A stretch of 64,000 nucleotides of DNA from Deroplatys truncata (taxonomy: Eukaryota; Arthropoda; Insecta; Mantodea; Mantidae). Location of the stretch: positions 70,814,557-70,878,556 of the forward strand of contig CM060987.1 in NCBI GenBank assembly GCA_030765065.1, given 5' to 3'. The translations under genes and the position numbers were made by a program. This document shows positions 11,461 through 23,727 of this stretch, piece by piece; the first letter of the stretch is position 1; each line of letters begins with the position of its first letter. The notes below the pieces were generated by a model. The model searched no databases and had not been told where the DNA came from. It saw only the letters and a list, made by a program, of their open reading frames with translations.

Positions 11461-12241
11461 TCTGACGTGTTGCACTCCCATTACTTTCTCTACTCTTGTA
11501 TAATCTAATTTTACAAACGCTTATTCTCCGTCTACTTCATGTTAATCGACATATCGAGATGTTAATCCTATTGCTCATTTTCTTGTAGGTGCAAGGAGAA
11601 TATTGAAGACTTTAAGCGATAGTCAAATCTTTTAAGAGCAGGTTGCTATGTGGAGCATAAAAACAAATAAAGAATTCATATTCCAGAAACTGTATAAGTA
11701 ATGAAAAATTCAAACAAATAACTAGGAATACCTTGGAAATGGTTGGAATACCTAAAAAAAAAAAAGTATATGACATAAATTGTGTATTTAACAAGATCTA
11801 CATCTCTTACGGTTTACCAGTTATGCAAAAGTCATTCAGAATGAAGAGGATTTTTGGGTAAATTTCCAGAAAATTCAAGACATACATTTCATTTGCCATG
11901 AAAGTATCTTAAACATATGATATTTTAATCAAAATCATTAGAGCCATTTTTGAGAAAATCAGAATTTTTGACAAATGTTCCATGTAAAGGGTAGTCTGGG
12001 GGAGATTTTCTTGAAAATCTTTGTGTCGCATCCCTGGAAGATACTAAACTCAAATACCAAGTTTGGTATTTATCCACTTTTCGTTTCTGATTTATGCTGC
12101 TCACAGACAGACTGACACACACATACACGGACATGTTTCCAAAAATGCTTTATTTGGATTCAGGGCACTTCAAAACATGTATTTCCAGTGAAATTTGGCA
12201 ATGCTTCCCCTGCTTTACTATACGTAGTAGAGAAAGTAAAA
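11461..12241 (+). mobile_element. family H copy, both ends present (781 bp)
   Basis: It begins CTGACGTGTTGCACTCCC, reaches ACTTTCTCTAC about 20 bp inside, and ends with TACTATACGTAGTAG and GTAGAGAAAGTAAAA. This is the clearest single copy with both termini and the 3' hairpin. The CA tract is reduced to ACACACACATACAC. Non-coding. Confidence 0.8.
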
Positions 12242-12244
12242 ACC

Positions 12245-13110
12245 AAGTGTAAGAAGTTGCTTTTTAAATGCAGTATCTTTCAAGGATGGCATACAATGGT
12301 TTAAGAAAATCCCCCATCTCAAACTACCCTTTGTTTGGAAAATGGTTCATTAGTTTCCCGTTTTCTCCCGAGCGAGGTAGCGTCGCGATAACGTGTGCGA
12401 CTCGTATTCGGGAGGTCCCGGCTTCGATCCCTGGCGGCGACCGTCCACTATCACCCATGGGTTTTTCGTGATTTATCGAATCGACAGGCGAATGCTGGGG
12501 CGGTTCATTTTCTACCACGAGTTTCCTGCCCGTCATTTCCTGTACCCATCATCTTCCTTGTTATCTGTTGCGGGACCAGGCGACGGTGTTCGGCGTGTTG
12601 TGGATGGACGGTGGCTGGCACTCTGTAGAGGTTTCTTCCCTAGCGTCATTGTGGGATTGCTCAGTTAGGACTTGCCTCCGAGTGGTCTCTGCCCCCGAGA
12701 GAACCGCTGGGGGTTCCATTGAGTCCCCAATAAATTTAAAAAAACGATCCGTGTATGCAGCGCCGCGCATACTATCGTGTACATGGAAAATGTCTCGTTC
12801 TCAAAGCTGGCTCCAACGATTTTTATCAACATATAATAGATTTGAGATATTAATGTGATAAATGTAGGCAAATCTTGAACTTTCAGTGCTCTTAATGCTG
12901 ACTGAATTTTGTTTAATCTTTTATTACTGAAAAATGGCATGGGATAGACAGAAATATGAATATATTCATGGCCTTAGTTGTTTTCGAAATATTCAATGAT
13001 GCATGCTTGCATTTTCCCAAATACTTCGCTTAACGATATGCTTTAAAGCTTGCTGTTCTTTTCCTTCCCTCGCAAGAGTTTGCGACTGCGATTAAATATT
13101 TGAACATTAT
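12245..13110 (-). repeat. family H copy split by a SINE
   Basis: The left part (12245-12365) holds ATGGCATACAATGGTTTAAG and AAACTACCCTTTG. The right part resumes with TACATGGAAAATGTCTCG and CTCCAACGATTTTTATC (12780 onward) and runs to about 13110. A SINE lies between. Confidence 0.65.
12366..12746 (+). mobile_element. tRNA-derived SINE with a distinct tail
   Basis: The head CCGAGCGAGGTAGCGTCGCG is followed by a good box B region (GGAGGTCCCGGCTTCGATCC, about 12411-12430) and the body motif CGACAGGCGAATGCTGGGGC. The tail GGGGGTTCCATTGAGTCCCC leads into AATAAATTTAAAAAAA. This tail differs from both the SINE-a and SINE-b tails. No clear TSD found. Confidence 0.75.
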
Positions 13111-13354
13111 TTCTAAATGTTGTATACTAAGTATAAATTGCTTAATTTGAAATCATTCCAGGGAAAAAATATTTCGTGAATAATGTATCGGTACAGAAGA
13201 ATCACTTTTCTTTCAATGCTATAGTATAAGCATGCTTATAACGAAATTGTCCTGGGCAGAAAAAGTCGAGTAAACGTATCGCATCAAAAGCTTTGTTAAT
13301 GTATCCATATGTTTATTGCTCATATGTTAGCTACTTGTTACCTCACATTGAAGT

Positions 13355-13450
13355 CTACGCCGGAGGGGACCCCTCTATGTGCAGGGGTCGCGAGTTCGAA
13401 GTCCGCGCGTCACACAGTTGATCAAATCGCTGACAGGCACGTGGCGGAAA
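13355..13450 (+). other. tRNA-like remnant, weak
   Basis: GGTCGCGAGTTCGAAGTCCG resembles a box B-containing arm. No convincing box A precedes it, so this may be a SINE remnant or chance. Confidence 0.25.
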
Positions 13451-13709
13451 GGTATTGGATGAAGTAATTGCTCGAACGTAGTTGTTCATTGATCCCCCGT
13501 CTCGACGTAGCTTCTTCTTCTCATTTTCTTCGTCGTTTTTGTGATTATCACTTTGCCCTGGCTAAAAGTCTCGGCGGAGAAACAAGGATCTGTGCTTACA
13601 GGATAGGTAAGCGGTAGCGGAGATCTCGGAGTGTGTAAGAAATTGGGTAAAGTGATAAAAAACTGACACATTAAAAGTATTAATAAAAATGGAGTTAGAA
13701 TATATTAAC

Positions 13710-14660
13710 AACCTGTTAAATACCTGATTTATTTATGGCATCAATCTTCTTTTTTTAAGGGATTATTAGCTAATTTATTTAAATTGTACTGGTTTTGTGA
13801 AGCTAGTTGTATTCCAAAAACATTAAAGATAGACTGAAATTTACTAAAACTTTTAGGATGTACCAGAATTTTCGTATATTTTTGTTTTTTCATCTTTTAG
13901 AGTAGTAACATTTTAAACTTGTTTTTTAAGTTTGTACCGTTTTAACATATTATGAATGCACTTAGGGTTGAAACCATTAATCTCTGCAACTGTCTGGATA
14001 TATTCAAATTCTTTCTTATATTCTTCTTTTGACATCGGAACATTAACTAACCTATGTGTCAGGTGATGGAAAACTGCATATCGATGTTGAACTGGGTTCA
14101 AATTATTCGTTTTAATATAATTGTCAACATGGGTAAGTTTCCTATATACACTAAATTCAAGGTTATTGTCCATCTTAGTGATCTTAAGATCTAGAAAGGG
14201 CAAACTGTTCTGTTCTAATTCCATAGTGAATTGTATGCTTTCATTTTGTTGATTTAAAATTGTCAATGCAACATCGGTCAAATTGTAGATACTGTAAAAT
14301 AGGAACACATTTTTGGTTAACAATATTTTTTTCTTTTTCTGTCATTCCTTGTGTGGCAATTGTGACGTCAGCTATATAATCTTTTAGATCACGTGAAACA
14401 TCAATGCAGGTTTTACCTCCTTTACTGAAAAATTGAATTTCCTGTAAAGGTTTGGCTAGATAAGTTGACGACATCATTTTTAAGAATTATATCTTTTCTT
14501 TTATGAGTTACCGTTGGAGTTTTATTTTCTATGAGATTTCTTAATTTATTTTTAAGTGTTTCAGTTTTTTTGTGCATTATAAAATGCGACTTTGCATACG
14601 TATTATACACCATATTTTTCCATGTTGATATACCCAACTGTTTCGTTAACACTGATATGC
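13710..14660 (-). mobile_element. Penelope-like element, internally deleted
   Basis: The minus-strand frames encode the N-terminal part of a Penelope-like protein (LGISTWKNMVYNTYAKSHF, about 14580-14640). Further on are FSKGGKTCIDVSRDLKDYI and then the post-palm thumb region, with FLDLKI, EFSVYRK, THVDNYI, NPVQHRYAVFHHLTHR and MSKEEYKKEFEYI (13913-14323). At the left end the start of a GIY-YIG endonuclease region (NKSGI) is visible near 13720. The central reverse transcriptase palm is missing, so this copy is a broken, non-mobile relic. Penelope-like elements encode a reverse transcriptase with a GIY-YIG endonuclease and are neither LINEs nor LTR elements. Confidence 0.85.
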
Positions 14661-14789
14661 TTGATATAAATGTAAATCAATATTGTGTAGTTTTTTTATA
14701 ATGAAATGATATTTTGCACCTCATTATCTTTTTATCAGCCAACCTTTGGAATCTGTTATTGTTTTGAAATTTTATAGATTTTCTCACAA

Positions 14790-14960
14790 AGGTAGGAATG
14801 ACGTCATGTCAAAAATACCCCACGCTTGATATATTACTTATATAATTCCTTATTGGCTAAAGTTTAGCGCCGCTGCTGGCGTGAGTTTATAGTTGCATCA
14901 GTTTACTTAATCCTTATTGGTATATTTACAAAGTCACGTGGAATTTTACACTCCGTCACA
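14790..14960 (-). promoter_or_regulatory. candidate promoter upstream of the Penelope-like element
   Basis: Read on the minus strand there is CACGTG (about 14935-14940), two CCAATAAGGA boxes (about 14916 and 14854), a TTATATAAG TATA-like box just after the second CCAAT, and TGACGTCA (about 14801). The order and direction point into the Penelope-like reading frame. Function is inferred from motifs only. Confidence 0.35.
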
Positions 14961-15339
14961 CATGGTTTCCCTCCTCTCAAACTTTCCTCGCTTCCTAGGC
15001 CGCCTTGGAGCTCGCACAAAGGAACAACAGTGATTTCCCCCTTGCCAAAATACAAAGGAGTTATGGGTTCGTTACTGTCGTAACCCGGCATCTACAAGAC
15101 TACACTTTTTAAGATTTTTAACACTACGAAACCCGGAACATTTTAACACATGCGAATATTACACACATAAATAACTGACAATTGTGGCTGATCCTGAATA
15201 TTTACATAGAATATACATATATCAAAATAATTCCTGAGAAAAAATATATGTATTAAATAATTTATAAATGGTAGCAAACTTCGGTGTCAAACTAGTAAGA
15301 AGAGCAAGTGAAATTGTTAGATGATGGAATGGATGAGAC

Positions 15340-15560
15340 ATAATTAACTACGTCAATATAATAAAGAAAGAAAAATTGTATGTGTATGTGTGGGTGGGTG
15401 TGTGCATGTAGGGTATTCTCAAAAATCACTCAACAGATTTTGATAATTTTTCACCACAGAAAATCTCAGTTCTTCCTGACATAAATGGTCTATAAAACGC
15501 CTAATTTCATTTAATAAATTACTAAATATTAAAAAGGATTTACAAAGCCCTTTTACTTGA
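15340..15560 (-). repeat. family P fragment, 3' end
   Basis: ATAATAAAGAAAGAAAAATT, TGTGTGCATGTAGGG and CAACAGATTTTGAT match the reverse complement of the 3' end of the copy ending at 23727. Confidence 0.55.
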
Positions 15561-16985
15561 ATACGAACACATTGGAGTTATAAAAGAACAGGCCTGTGAA
15601 AAAGTCCATTGAGAAAGCCATGGAGTAGAAAATAGTTGTTGTTACTCCACAGAATATTCATGTAAAATAAAACAAATGCCGCAGATATTTCGCTCCAAGA
15701 AACATCTATATGATCACGATTTAGCAACTAGACACCGCAAAACATAAGAAAATCGAACCTACCAGTGCCAACGTATTTTAATTGCCCTCAAGTAAGAAAG
15801 ATTTACTTTATTTCTTCTGTATTATAATAAAGATCGTTAGCAGGGTATGTTAAATAGTTATACAAAGAGAGAAAATTCTGTCCAGCTAACTTTAGAAATC
15901 AGTCAACCTATATTTTATAATTAGCAGCTGAGAAGATTATTTTTCTCGATGACCGCAGACTATGCGTCTTTTCCAAAGATTAACTTGGTGGCCTGTGAGT
16001 GGGGAACAAGATACAGCTTCGCCTCTATTTCGTTGTATATCTTAAGAGCATATATATTATGTGAAAAGTGTGTAGCTTTCATGTTATTAAATAATTGTCT
16101 GACCAAAGAGAAGGTATTAAGGTTTAAAATGACACCTAGTGTGATTAACTATAAAATTACTGGATTATTCCGACCGATGATTCTTTCACTGTCAAAGGGT
16201 GCTTATAGGCTGTGTAACATTTCCAGAACTGTTGGGGGAGATAAAGAGAATCAGACCTTCCATCCTTTTGCGTGAATATCAGGGGATTTTTCATCCGTTA
16301 TTTGCAATAGCCGGGGTTGTACACAATTACAATTATAAGGGGTAAAAACCTTCTAGATCATTGTACAATAATTTCATAAATAATGGGAAGAGGAACATGA
16401 AATTAATTAAATCGCTCGCAATGCAACGTCGAGTAGCCAGTTCGTTAGGCACATGTAGACTCACAAGCGTTCCAGGCACATCTGCAGACAAAATCACTTT
16501 CGCTGTTAAATCTCTAAGTTCAGAAAACCGGAATAGGTGTGAGCTGCAAGTAGCTTCTAAAACCGGCAAGTAGGCAATGACCTAGTAACTCATTACTCAT
16601 GCAAGTAAGCAACGAAAAACGACCTTGAACTTTCTGTGTACTAACGTGAGGCTCCTTAGATCTTCAGTGGAGAGTTTCTGAGGACGAGGTTTTGCTAAAT
16701 GTAACCGTTTAAATATTTAACATCCCTTAACTATGGTGAACTGAGTGGAAGGATGTTTAAATGAGTCAGGGTCCGCTGAACTGAAAGGCTTGACTTCTGT
16801 CTTGGGAAGAAGGAAGATGAATACAGATATCCAGATAAATTACCGCAACCAAGATTAAATCTTGGGTCCTCTGGGCTCGAACACAGACACATAACGGATG
16901 AAGGTTAAATACAGCCCGGCTATATTTCAGCATGGAAGCCAACTAGAGCTTTATTGTCACGTTTATTCTGTGCTAAAACTGCGCC
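15561..16985. other. unassigned stretch
   Basis: Contains open frames of 108 codons (15949-16275, plus) and 78 codons (16333-16569, minus) without recognisable domains or codon-level support. No repeat boundary seen. Confidence 0.4.
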
Positions 16986-16989
16986 TGAA

Positions 16990-17508
16990 AATGCAGCCAG
17001 TGTTTGAGACAAAGACCTTGCGTGTAGCATAGCTCAAGAACGAAAAGTCGTTTAAGTACCAGTCTTGGTATTTAAGTTCTGCATTTTCCAAAGAAAATTC
17101 CTATACATCCCTCCAAACTACCCTTTACATGGAAAAATGTCAGTTATTTTTTATTTTCTTAAAAATAGCTCTAACGATTTTGATTAAAACACCCTACTTT
17201 ATATATTTGCATGACAAATAAAATGTTATATCTTAAATTGGGGGGGGGGGTATCCTATGAAGTCCTCTTCATTCTGAATGTCTTTTGTATAATTGGTAAA
17301 CCGAAATAGATAGACAAAATCTTACCACATAAAAACTGTAGATGTCGTTAAAACACACATTTTATGTCAAATACATGTTTTTGTGACGTTAAACATTTCC
17401 GAGACATTCTTTGTTATAGGTTTGAATTTTCTTGTGGTCATGCAAGCAGAATTGTATTTCAAAGCCATCACATAGCATTCCACTTTTTTAAAAATCTGAA
17501 TACTTTTC
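16990..17508 (-). repeat. family H fragment, left arm of an inverted pair
   Basis: GTAGCATAGCTCAAGAACG, ACTACCCTTTACATGGAAAA and CTCTAACGATTTTGATTAAA occur in minus-strand order. The fragment includes an 11-bp G run near 17240. Confidence 0.7.
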
Positions 17509-17798
17509 CATTTGAAGGAAGGTTTGGGGTGGGAGATTTTCTTGAAAAATCTTCGCGCTGCATCCATGGAAAATTAACTTAAATACCAACTTTGGTGTTT
17601 AACGACTTTTCGTTTCTGGGTTATGCTGTTCACAGACACACACACACACGCAACGCACACATGGGTCTTTTTTTAAAAATGCTTTTTTTTTTTTTTTTAA
17701 TTCAGAGAGTCTCAGTAAATGTATTTTCTGTGAAACGTTGGTATCAACTTTTTGGGTGAAATGAAATTTCCTCTACCTACTATAGTAAATTAGCAGAA
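17509..17798 (+). repeat. family H fragment, right arm of an inverted pair
   Basis: GGGAGATTTTCTTGAAAAAT, TTTCGTTTCTGGGTTATGC and a short (CA)n lead to ACTTTTTGGGTGAAATG and a decayed hairpin end. It abuts the previous fragment head-on. Confidence 0.7.
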
Positions 17799-20537
17799 AA
17801 AATATTCGCTTTACTTACGTTTGGCTCGTAGAGTCCAAATGAAGCTGCGGTTTTTTTATATGATGTGTAATTTTATTTGAGAGTTACTAGACATGGCAAA
17901 GCTACTTCAGAATTTACATAACAGTATAAATATGTTAGTCAAAATGAAAATGAATTGAATCTAGTAATATAGTTTGAGGTTGAAAAATAAACCATAAGAC
18001 AATTAAATGAAATAAAGCGGACGTCTTAGTATTGGGAATAGATAAAACAGCTTAATTATAATATCAAGGATGCTATAGGTTTCCTATAGGAGTGGTTTAT
18101 TTGCGTTTACCTGGGTTTCAACTTCCATTCTAGTGTTGGAAATCCACACTTAGTTTGAAGGTCACAAAGTACCTGCTTTGATAATGAATATAAAGAAATT
18201 CTGGACAACGTAGGAAAATAATAACATACCCTTATTTTGGAACGGTTCCAAAAGCTGAACACTTCCAAAAAGTAACTTATATCTAGAAATACAGCTCAAA
18301 ATTATCAGACTATAACTTTGCACTACGCAATCACGGATGTTTTGTTATAACCGGTTCCAAAATAACGCTCTCACCATAGAGATTCCGACGCGTTATAATA
18401 TAACAGTAACATACATGTAGACTATATAGCTATGACGTGAGACTTTGGAACTCTCCCTGCTTTAGTGCTGCCAAGTTCCAATAGAGCATTCTTATGCCGG
18501 ATTTAATTAAACGACATATTGCGTACAGCATGAAATGCTCAATAATAAGTATACAAGTTTTTCACTTTATTTTATAAAAACATAAACCAAAAGTGTTAAT
18601 CGCTTAGCGATTCTTCTTATTCCCGTTAAACATGTATACGTCTGAAAGAGGATAAGAGAAAGCCGTCTTGCTATATTCCTGAAACAGAACGCAGATGCGA
18701 AAGAACTTAAGTCGGAATCTGAGACCAAAGAGTGTGTGTCGTTTCGCGTAAAACGTAAATACTTGTGGATGTATTTGACTGTTATTTTGAAAGGTTCTTT
18801 GCAGTGGCGGCTGCTGCATAAGAGCACAAGAGCACGTGAACACCCTAACGTTTGACACCTTGCGGATTTATTGGCTATTTTTTCTCTGAATGCTATTAAA
18901 CGTTACGTATATGTAGCAATTTTAAAACTACTGCGTTTAAATCTCCCGCGCTACTTCTCTAAATGAGATGAGACATGGCGACAGCGTCACCAGCACATTT
19001 TGACTCGTGCACGTTTTAAGGAGTTTCTGCGCAACTGGTATGACGTAATTACCTTATGGGGCCAATGCCTACGGGTCGTGCACACTTGAAGCAGTGCGCC
19101 AGCGCGCGAAGGCTTTCCTACATGTGTTTCCGTACTAATTTTAGGTCAATGCCACTAGGTGGTAGCACACTACGGCAGAAGTTTGGAGTGATTGTAGAAG
19201 AAGTAGGTAATGTGCACAAGCGCGGGAACTTCTCCTGGTTTCTCCATACTATCCATAATATCAACTACAATTTAATTTATACATTACTTTGTTCTTGCCT
19301 AACACGGTGTTCTTAATTATGTACACAAAAACAAATATCCACAGAAAAGCTCTTTCTTTCGTCAGACAAGTCATGCATTTTTATTATTGTTGTCGTTGTC
19401 GCCGCTGTTAAGAGCGGCTGTAGTTGTATCAGTTTCTTCGTAATCACTATTATTATGCAGCAGATGCTATTTCACATTTTTATGGCTGTTTGACTCTAAA
19501 ATTTTGTGAACACCCAAAATGTATATTCAAGATCTACTATTGGTTTTTTCCTAGTATTTCTTTGAAGCTGAACGGATGGAAATGTTTCTGAAAAACAACA
19601 ATTTTTTCCACCTGTGTTGTAATACGAGAAAATTCTTCTTCACCTATTTTTGCAGTTTGTCAAATAGTTGTTTCACTACTAATACTGTATAGACTGCAGG
19701 CATAACTCTGCAACTGAGGAAAAACGTTATGGGTAGCCTTAAAACACCTTATATATTAATACTGTGTTACACAAACAACACACATCAACAAATTTAATAT
19801 ATATTTTCCTATGCAGAGGGAAATTATAATTCATTGTAGGAGGAAGATTGTATCTTACGCTCTGTCATGTGCAAAAACAAAAAATTCACACGCACGTCTC
19901 GCTTTGCAGCGTACGCTATCATTACTGTCTCTCGTGTTATAAGCCAAAGGCGTTGTGGAAATGTGTGATCCATCCACAAACAATGGGATTCTCTTGTACA
20001 GCCGTCAGCACCTTGCAAACCTCCATCTGTTAAACTTGCACGCCGCAGAGGCTGTCACTGGTTTATCACCGTGACTTACTCGATCACGCCTGAAATGACG
20101 AAACGATTGCACGAAGTGTATAAGCTGGTGGTCCTCACACTGTACACCAAGGTTGTGCAGGGCGTGGAAAGCGTGCAGAACTTCTGGCCTGTACTTTCAT
20201 CTAACGCAAAAAGAGGCATTTCCTCCAAATCAGAAACTAAGAAAATCACCGAATGCAAAACTGCAAAATCCAACAACTATTCAAAGAAAAAATGAATGGC
20301 AACCTAATTGTTCACTAGAATAGTCAAACTATATGTCATTAATTAATCGTAGCAACCTAGAGCAAAGTGCAAAGCATCCATTTATGTTAAGAACCTATCA
20401 ATTACATACAATTTTGAGGTGATAACAATAGCAAGGTTTGAATTTAAAACCGACTGAGGTTCAGGCTTCAAACAGGTTGCATGGAATCATTCGTTCATCG
20501 CTAAGAAGTGACAGTATGAATTTCTTGCAAACGCTCA
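17799..20537. other. unassigned stretch of 2.7 kb
   Basis: A CAGTGGCGGCTGCTGC sequence at 18803 resembles a hAT-type terminus, but I found no matching right end. Open frames near 18567-18858 and 19824-20295 have no recognised domain. Confidence 0.35.
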
Positions 20538-20935
20538 AAAGTTTTACTTTATCTACTGCTTACCTATGGTAGATAAGATGGTGTATTGCAATCCACAAAG
20601 ATGATATATGGAGATTTCACCGTAAAACTCGTTTTGAGATTCATGGAATCCAAAAAGAAGCATTTTTGGAAAAACGCTCATTGTGTGTGTGTGTGTCTGT
20701 CTGTCTGTCTGTCTATCGGGGAATAACATAATTCAAAAACGAAAAGTTGAATGAATACCAAATTTTACACTTTATTCAGACAACCTTTAAGCATGCCAGG
20801 AGCTTCAAAATATCCACTACCCCAAACTACTCTTCACATAAAAAAGATTTCTTTGTTTTTTATTCTCTAAAAATGCCTCTAATAATTTTCATTAACTAAA
20901 CGTTTTATCCATAGATTTTCCAGTTATGAAATGAG
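20538..20935 (-). repeat. family H fragment (3' half)
   Basis: TACTTTATCTACTGCTTACC, CATTTTTGGAAAAACGC, (TG)n(TCTG)n at 20681-20715 and AATTCAAAAACGAAAAGTTG follow family order. Confidence 0.65.
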
Positions 20936-21639
20936 GAATAAATTTACCTACAGAAAATCAAAACTCAAGTGCGAATTAATGGCCATTTCAGATTGAAACA
21001 GCCCGTGTAAATATTAGAAAAATAAATTGTTCTAATATAATAAGCATACCAACTGAAATCTAACTTCATAGCAAAGCCAAGTACTCACTTTCGTTCACTA
21101 TTTTCTGGATTTTTTTTCTAAAACAAAGCAAACTTTCGAACAAGGATGTGATAGCTTTATAGATCCAATCTGATTGTTGTTAAAACAAGTTATATAATTA
21201 TTCACGACATTTTGACGCAATTAAAAGCATTTGCAGCTTTAAAACTTGCATATATTTATTTATTTGTGTAACAAATTCAACTCAGCATCAATAGGGAAAC
21301 GTTTTGAATTTGGATCTATCTCAGTCCTAACAGTTTTATAGTTTTCATTTTATTAACTCTTTCCTCCTCCTAAGTGTCCTCAATGCATCATTCGGTAAAT
21401 CGTTTAAACTTCGACCTTCGTCTGTTCTATGCTGGCAGAAACTAAAATGCCGTACTGGGCAGTTATATAGCAATTCTATTAATTATTAATATATTTGTGT
21501 TGTTTATTTGTATAGACACCTACGGTCATATCGAACTTTAGAAACAGCTGATGGTGCTACTAAGTCGTTGACAGTAGGTTTCATTTTACTCATTTTCATT
21601 AGGAAATACACTCACATTTACTCCACATTCATATTCCCA

Positions 21640-21745
21640 GATTGCGTGCGAAGCGAATGATTCTAATTCATGAAAAATTTCCTCGCTACAGCCGGAATCG
21701 AACCCGGCACCTAAGTGTTAAGAAGCCAGAACGCTTGCCCTTGAA
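21640..21745 (-). other. tRNA-like SINE head
   Basis: On the minus strand CAAGGGCAAGCGTTCTGGC precedes GTGCCGGGTTCGATTCCGGC, a very good box B. A degraded relative lies at about 22700-22830, where the same flanking word (AAAAATT.CC.C) recurs. Confidence 0.5.
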
Positions 21746-21751
21746 CACAAA

Positions 21752-22172
21752 AACATTTTTTTTCTATTTATTTATACGTCGCTTTAACTATGGGGTCATA
21801 TCGCGACGGATCTGTTAGGAGATACCTCTTGATGGGTGTGTGGCGGACAGTTAGTCTTCTAGGTCTCATCCTGTACCACACCGTGTTTCATTACGTGTCC
21901 ACAGAGGTCTTAGTGTTAGGCAGCTGTACCTATTCTGTCCCGTCTACCTGCTTTCATTATATGTGGGTAGATGGCACAGCATTCGCTATTATCATCTATT
22001 TTAACTGTTGCCATGGTTTTAGACTTAAGGTGGAACTCTAGGTCGTAGTATTAAATATCCAATTCCGATATTTACCAATCCGGCGACTGAGATTGTCGGT
22101 TCAGATATTTGAACCCGGGACCTCCCGTAAGCGGGTCACAGACGTTACCGCCTGAGCCATCCCGCTCGGTAT
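21752..22172 (-). mobile_element. SINE with SINE-a head and a SINE-c-like tail
   Basis: The head on the minus strand (22172 leftward) reads CCGAGCGGGATGGCTCAGGC and then CGGGAGGTCCCGGGTTCAAA. The far end reads CCATAGTTAAAGCGACGTAT followed by AAATAAAT. That resembles the SINE-c end (AGTTAAAGAGCGTCCATAAA), not the usual SINE-a tail, so the element looks like a head/tail recombinant. The central 250 bp is not recognised. Confidence 0.55.
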
Positions 22173-22194
22173 TAAAATTTCGTATTGGCATTTT

Positions 22195-23727
22195 ATGTGG
22201 GCAGTCTTACCCGGCGTTGTACGGGTGACTTTTTAAGTCTCGAATCACGATAATTAATTTCACTTAGCTTCCACGTATTGTTTATGAAATTTTTCTACAA
22301 TGATCCAGAAGTATTTTATGGTGAATCCTTCCTTTTGCCCCTCAGAGCTCTAATCTCGTAAAGTTCCTGTGATATTCCTAATAACGGGCGAAAAACTCAT
22401 GACATGGATATGGAATATTCCTGATCTGCCTTAATCTCCCCCAGTCTTCCAAATTATGGAAATATTGTATAGCCTGTGGGTATTTTAGTGGGGAACGATT
22501 TATTAGAATGGTTAAATATTTTAGATAAATCATAGTAAATGAAATTTTATCCGTCGTACTTTCTCTTCGGTTCAGTATTTTACTTTTTTTTTTCTTTCTT
22601 TTTCCTCCTTTTGCATTTGTGTAGCCCCTTTAACTTCTGTATTCATATCGGGGGCTTTGAGTTGAGGAAAGTTGGATTTAAATTATTTCTAATATGCAAT
22701 ACATTTATATTCACTCCCTAATTCAGACTCTGCGGAGGGTAGAGAATGATTCTCATTAAAGAAAAATTGCCCCACCCCGGCCAGAATCAACTCGACACTT
22801 CCGGATTGAGAAGGCAGAAAGCTGATAAGTCGACGGCAGTCTTTGATTCCGTAATTATTTAATAACACAAAGGCGCCTCTCTTTTTATCCAAAACAGAAA
22901 CTTCTGACAATATTTAACGACATTTTGGGCGAATACTGGTGAATATGAAGAATGGCAATTTTGGAAATCGTACAAAGTTTGTAACGATTGAGAAAAGTTA
23001 TATTCTCGATTGCTAATTATAAATATCGGTTGAGTGATTTATGATGGATACAATTCTCTATCTATATAATTTAGCACACACTGGTAATTAGCCCAATTAA
23101 ATATTCAAGGGAATACAGGAAAACTGTCTTGAATAAGGGGTGTCTGAATTACTCTATCTGTAAAATTATAATAAAATCCACTCATATGTTTTACTGCTAG
23201 ATCCTGTATGCATCGACACAATTTGTATATAAAGTCACTTAAAGAATAAGCATCGCGTATAGTTATTGCAACATTATAAACAGGATTCGATTGCATTTTC
23301 CTTTGCTCTGCCTTCTGTTCTCTTATTTGCTAAATCCCAGCCTATGAATATTGCAAAACGAAACATTAGAGTGGTTTGTTTTATTTTTACACGACTTTTC
23401 TGCGGTGTGAAACCATTTTTTTCCTATTCTATGGCATTCTCAATGAAAATTCAAACATTCTTCGCATGTATGTTCTTTTATGACCCCAACATATTGTATT
23501 CGTGTAAGATATTTGAATAAACAAATCAGCATTTACAGGCTTTGTAAATCATTTTTAGTGTTTTTAGAGTTGAAATTAGGAGCTGACTAATAGCCTATGT
23601 CCATCTTGAAGAACAGGGTTTTTCAATTGTGAAAGAATCATCAAAATCGGTTCAGTGGTTCCGTGATTTCCCTATATGCACACACATAAACACACAAATT
23701 TTCTCTCTTTATAATATTAGTGTAGAT
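22195..23727 (+). repeat. family P, long copy (~1.5 kb)
   Basis: The left end contains CTTACCCGGCGTTGTACGGG and ACGATAATTAATTTC. The right end contains ATCAAAATCGGTTCAGTGGT, an ACACACATAAACACACA tract and CTCTCTTTATAATATTAGTG. The same left and right blocks delimit 49398-50715. Short frames inside have no domain. A relic of a SINE head in reverse lies near 22700-22830. It may be a non-autonomous derivative of a LINE or rolling-circle element; I cannot assign the class. Confidence 0.55.

Noticed and set aside
18803-20046. CAGTGGCGGCTGCTGC and a partly similar inverted CAGTGACAGCCTCTGC as hAT ends
   Set aside because: Only 12 of 16 bases match, the 8-bp flanks do not agree, and no transposase is recognisable between them.
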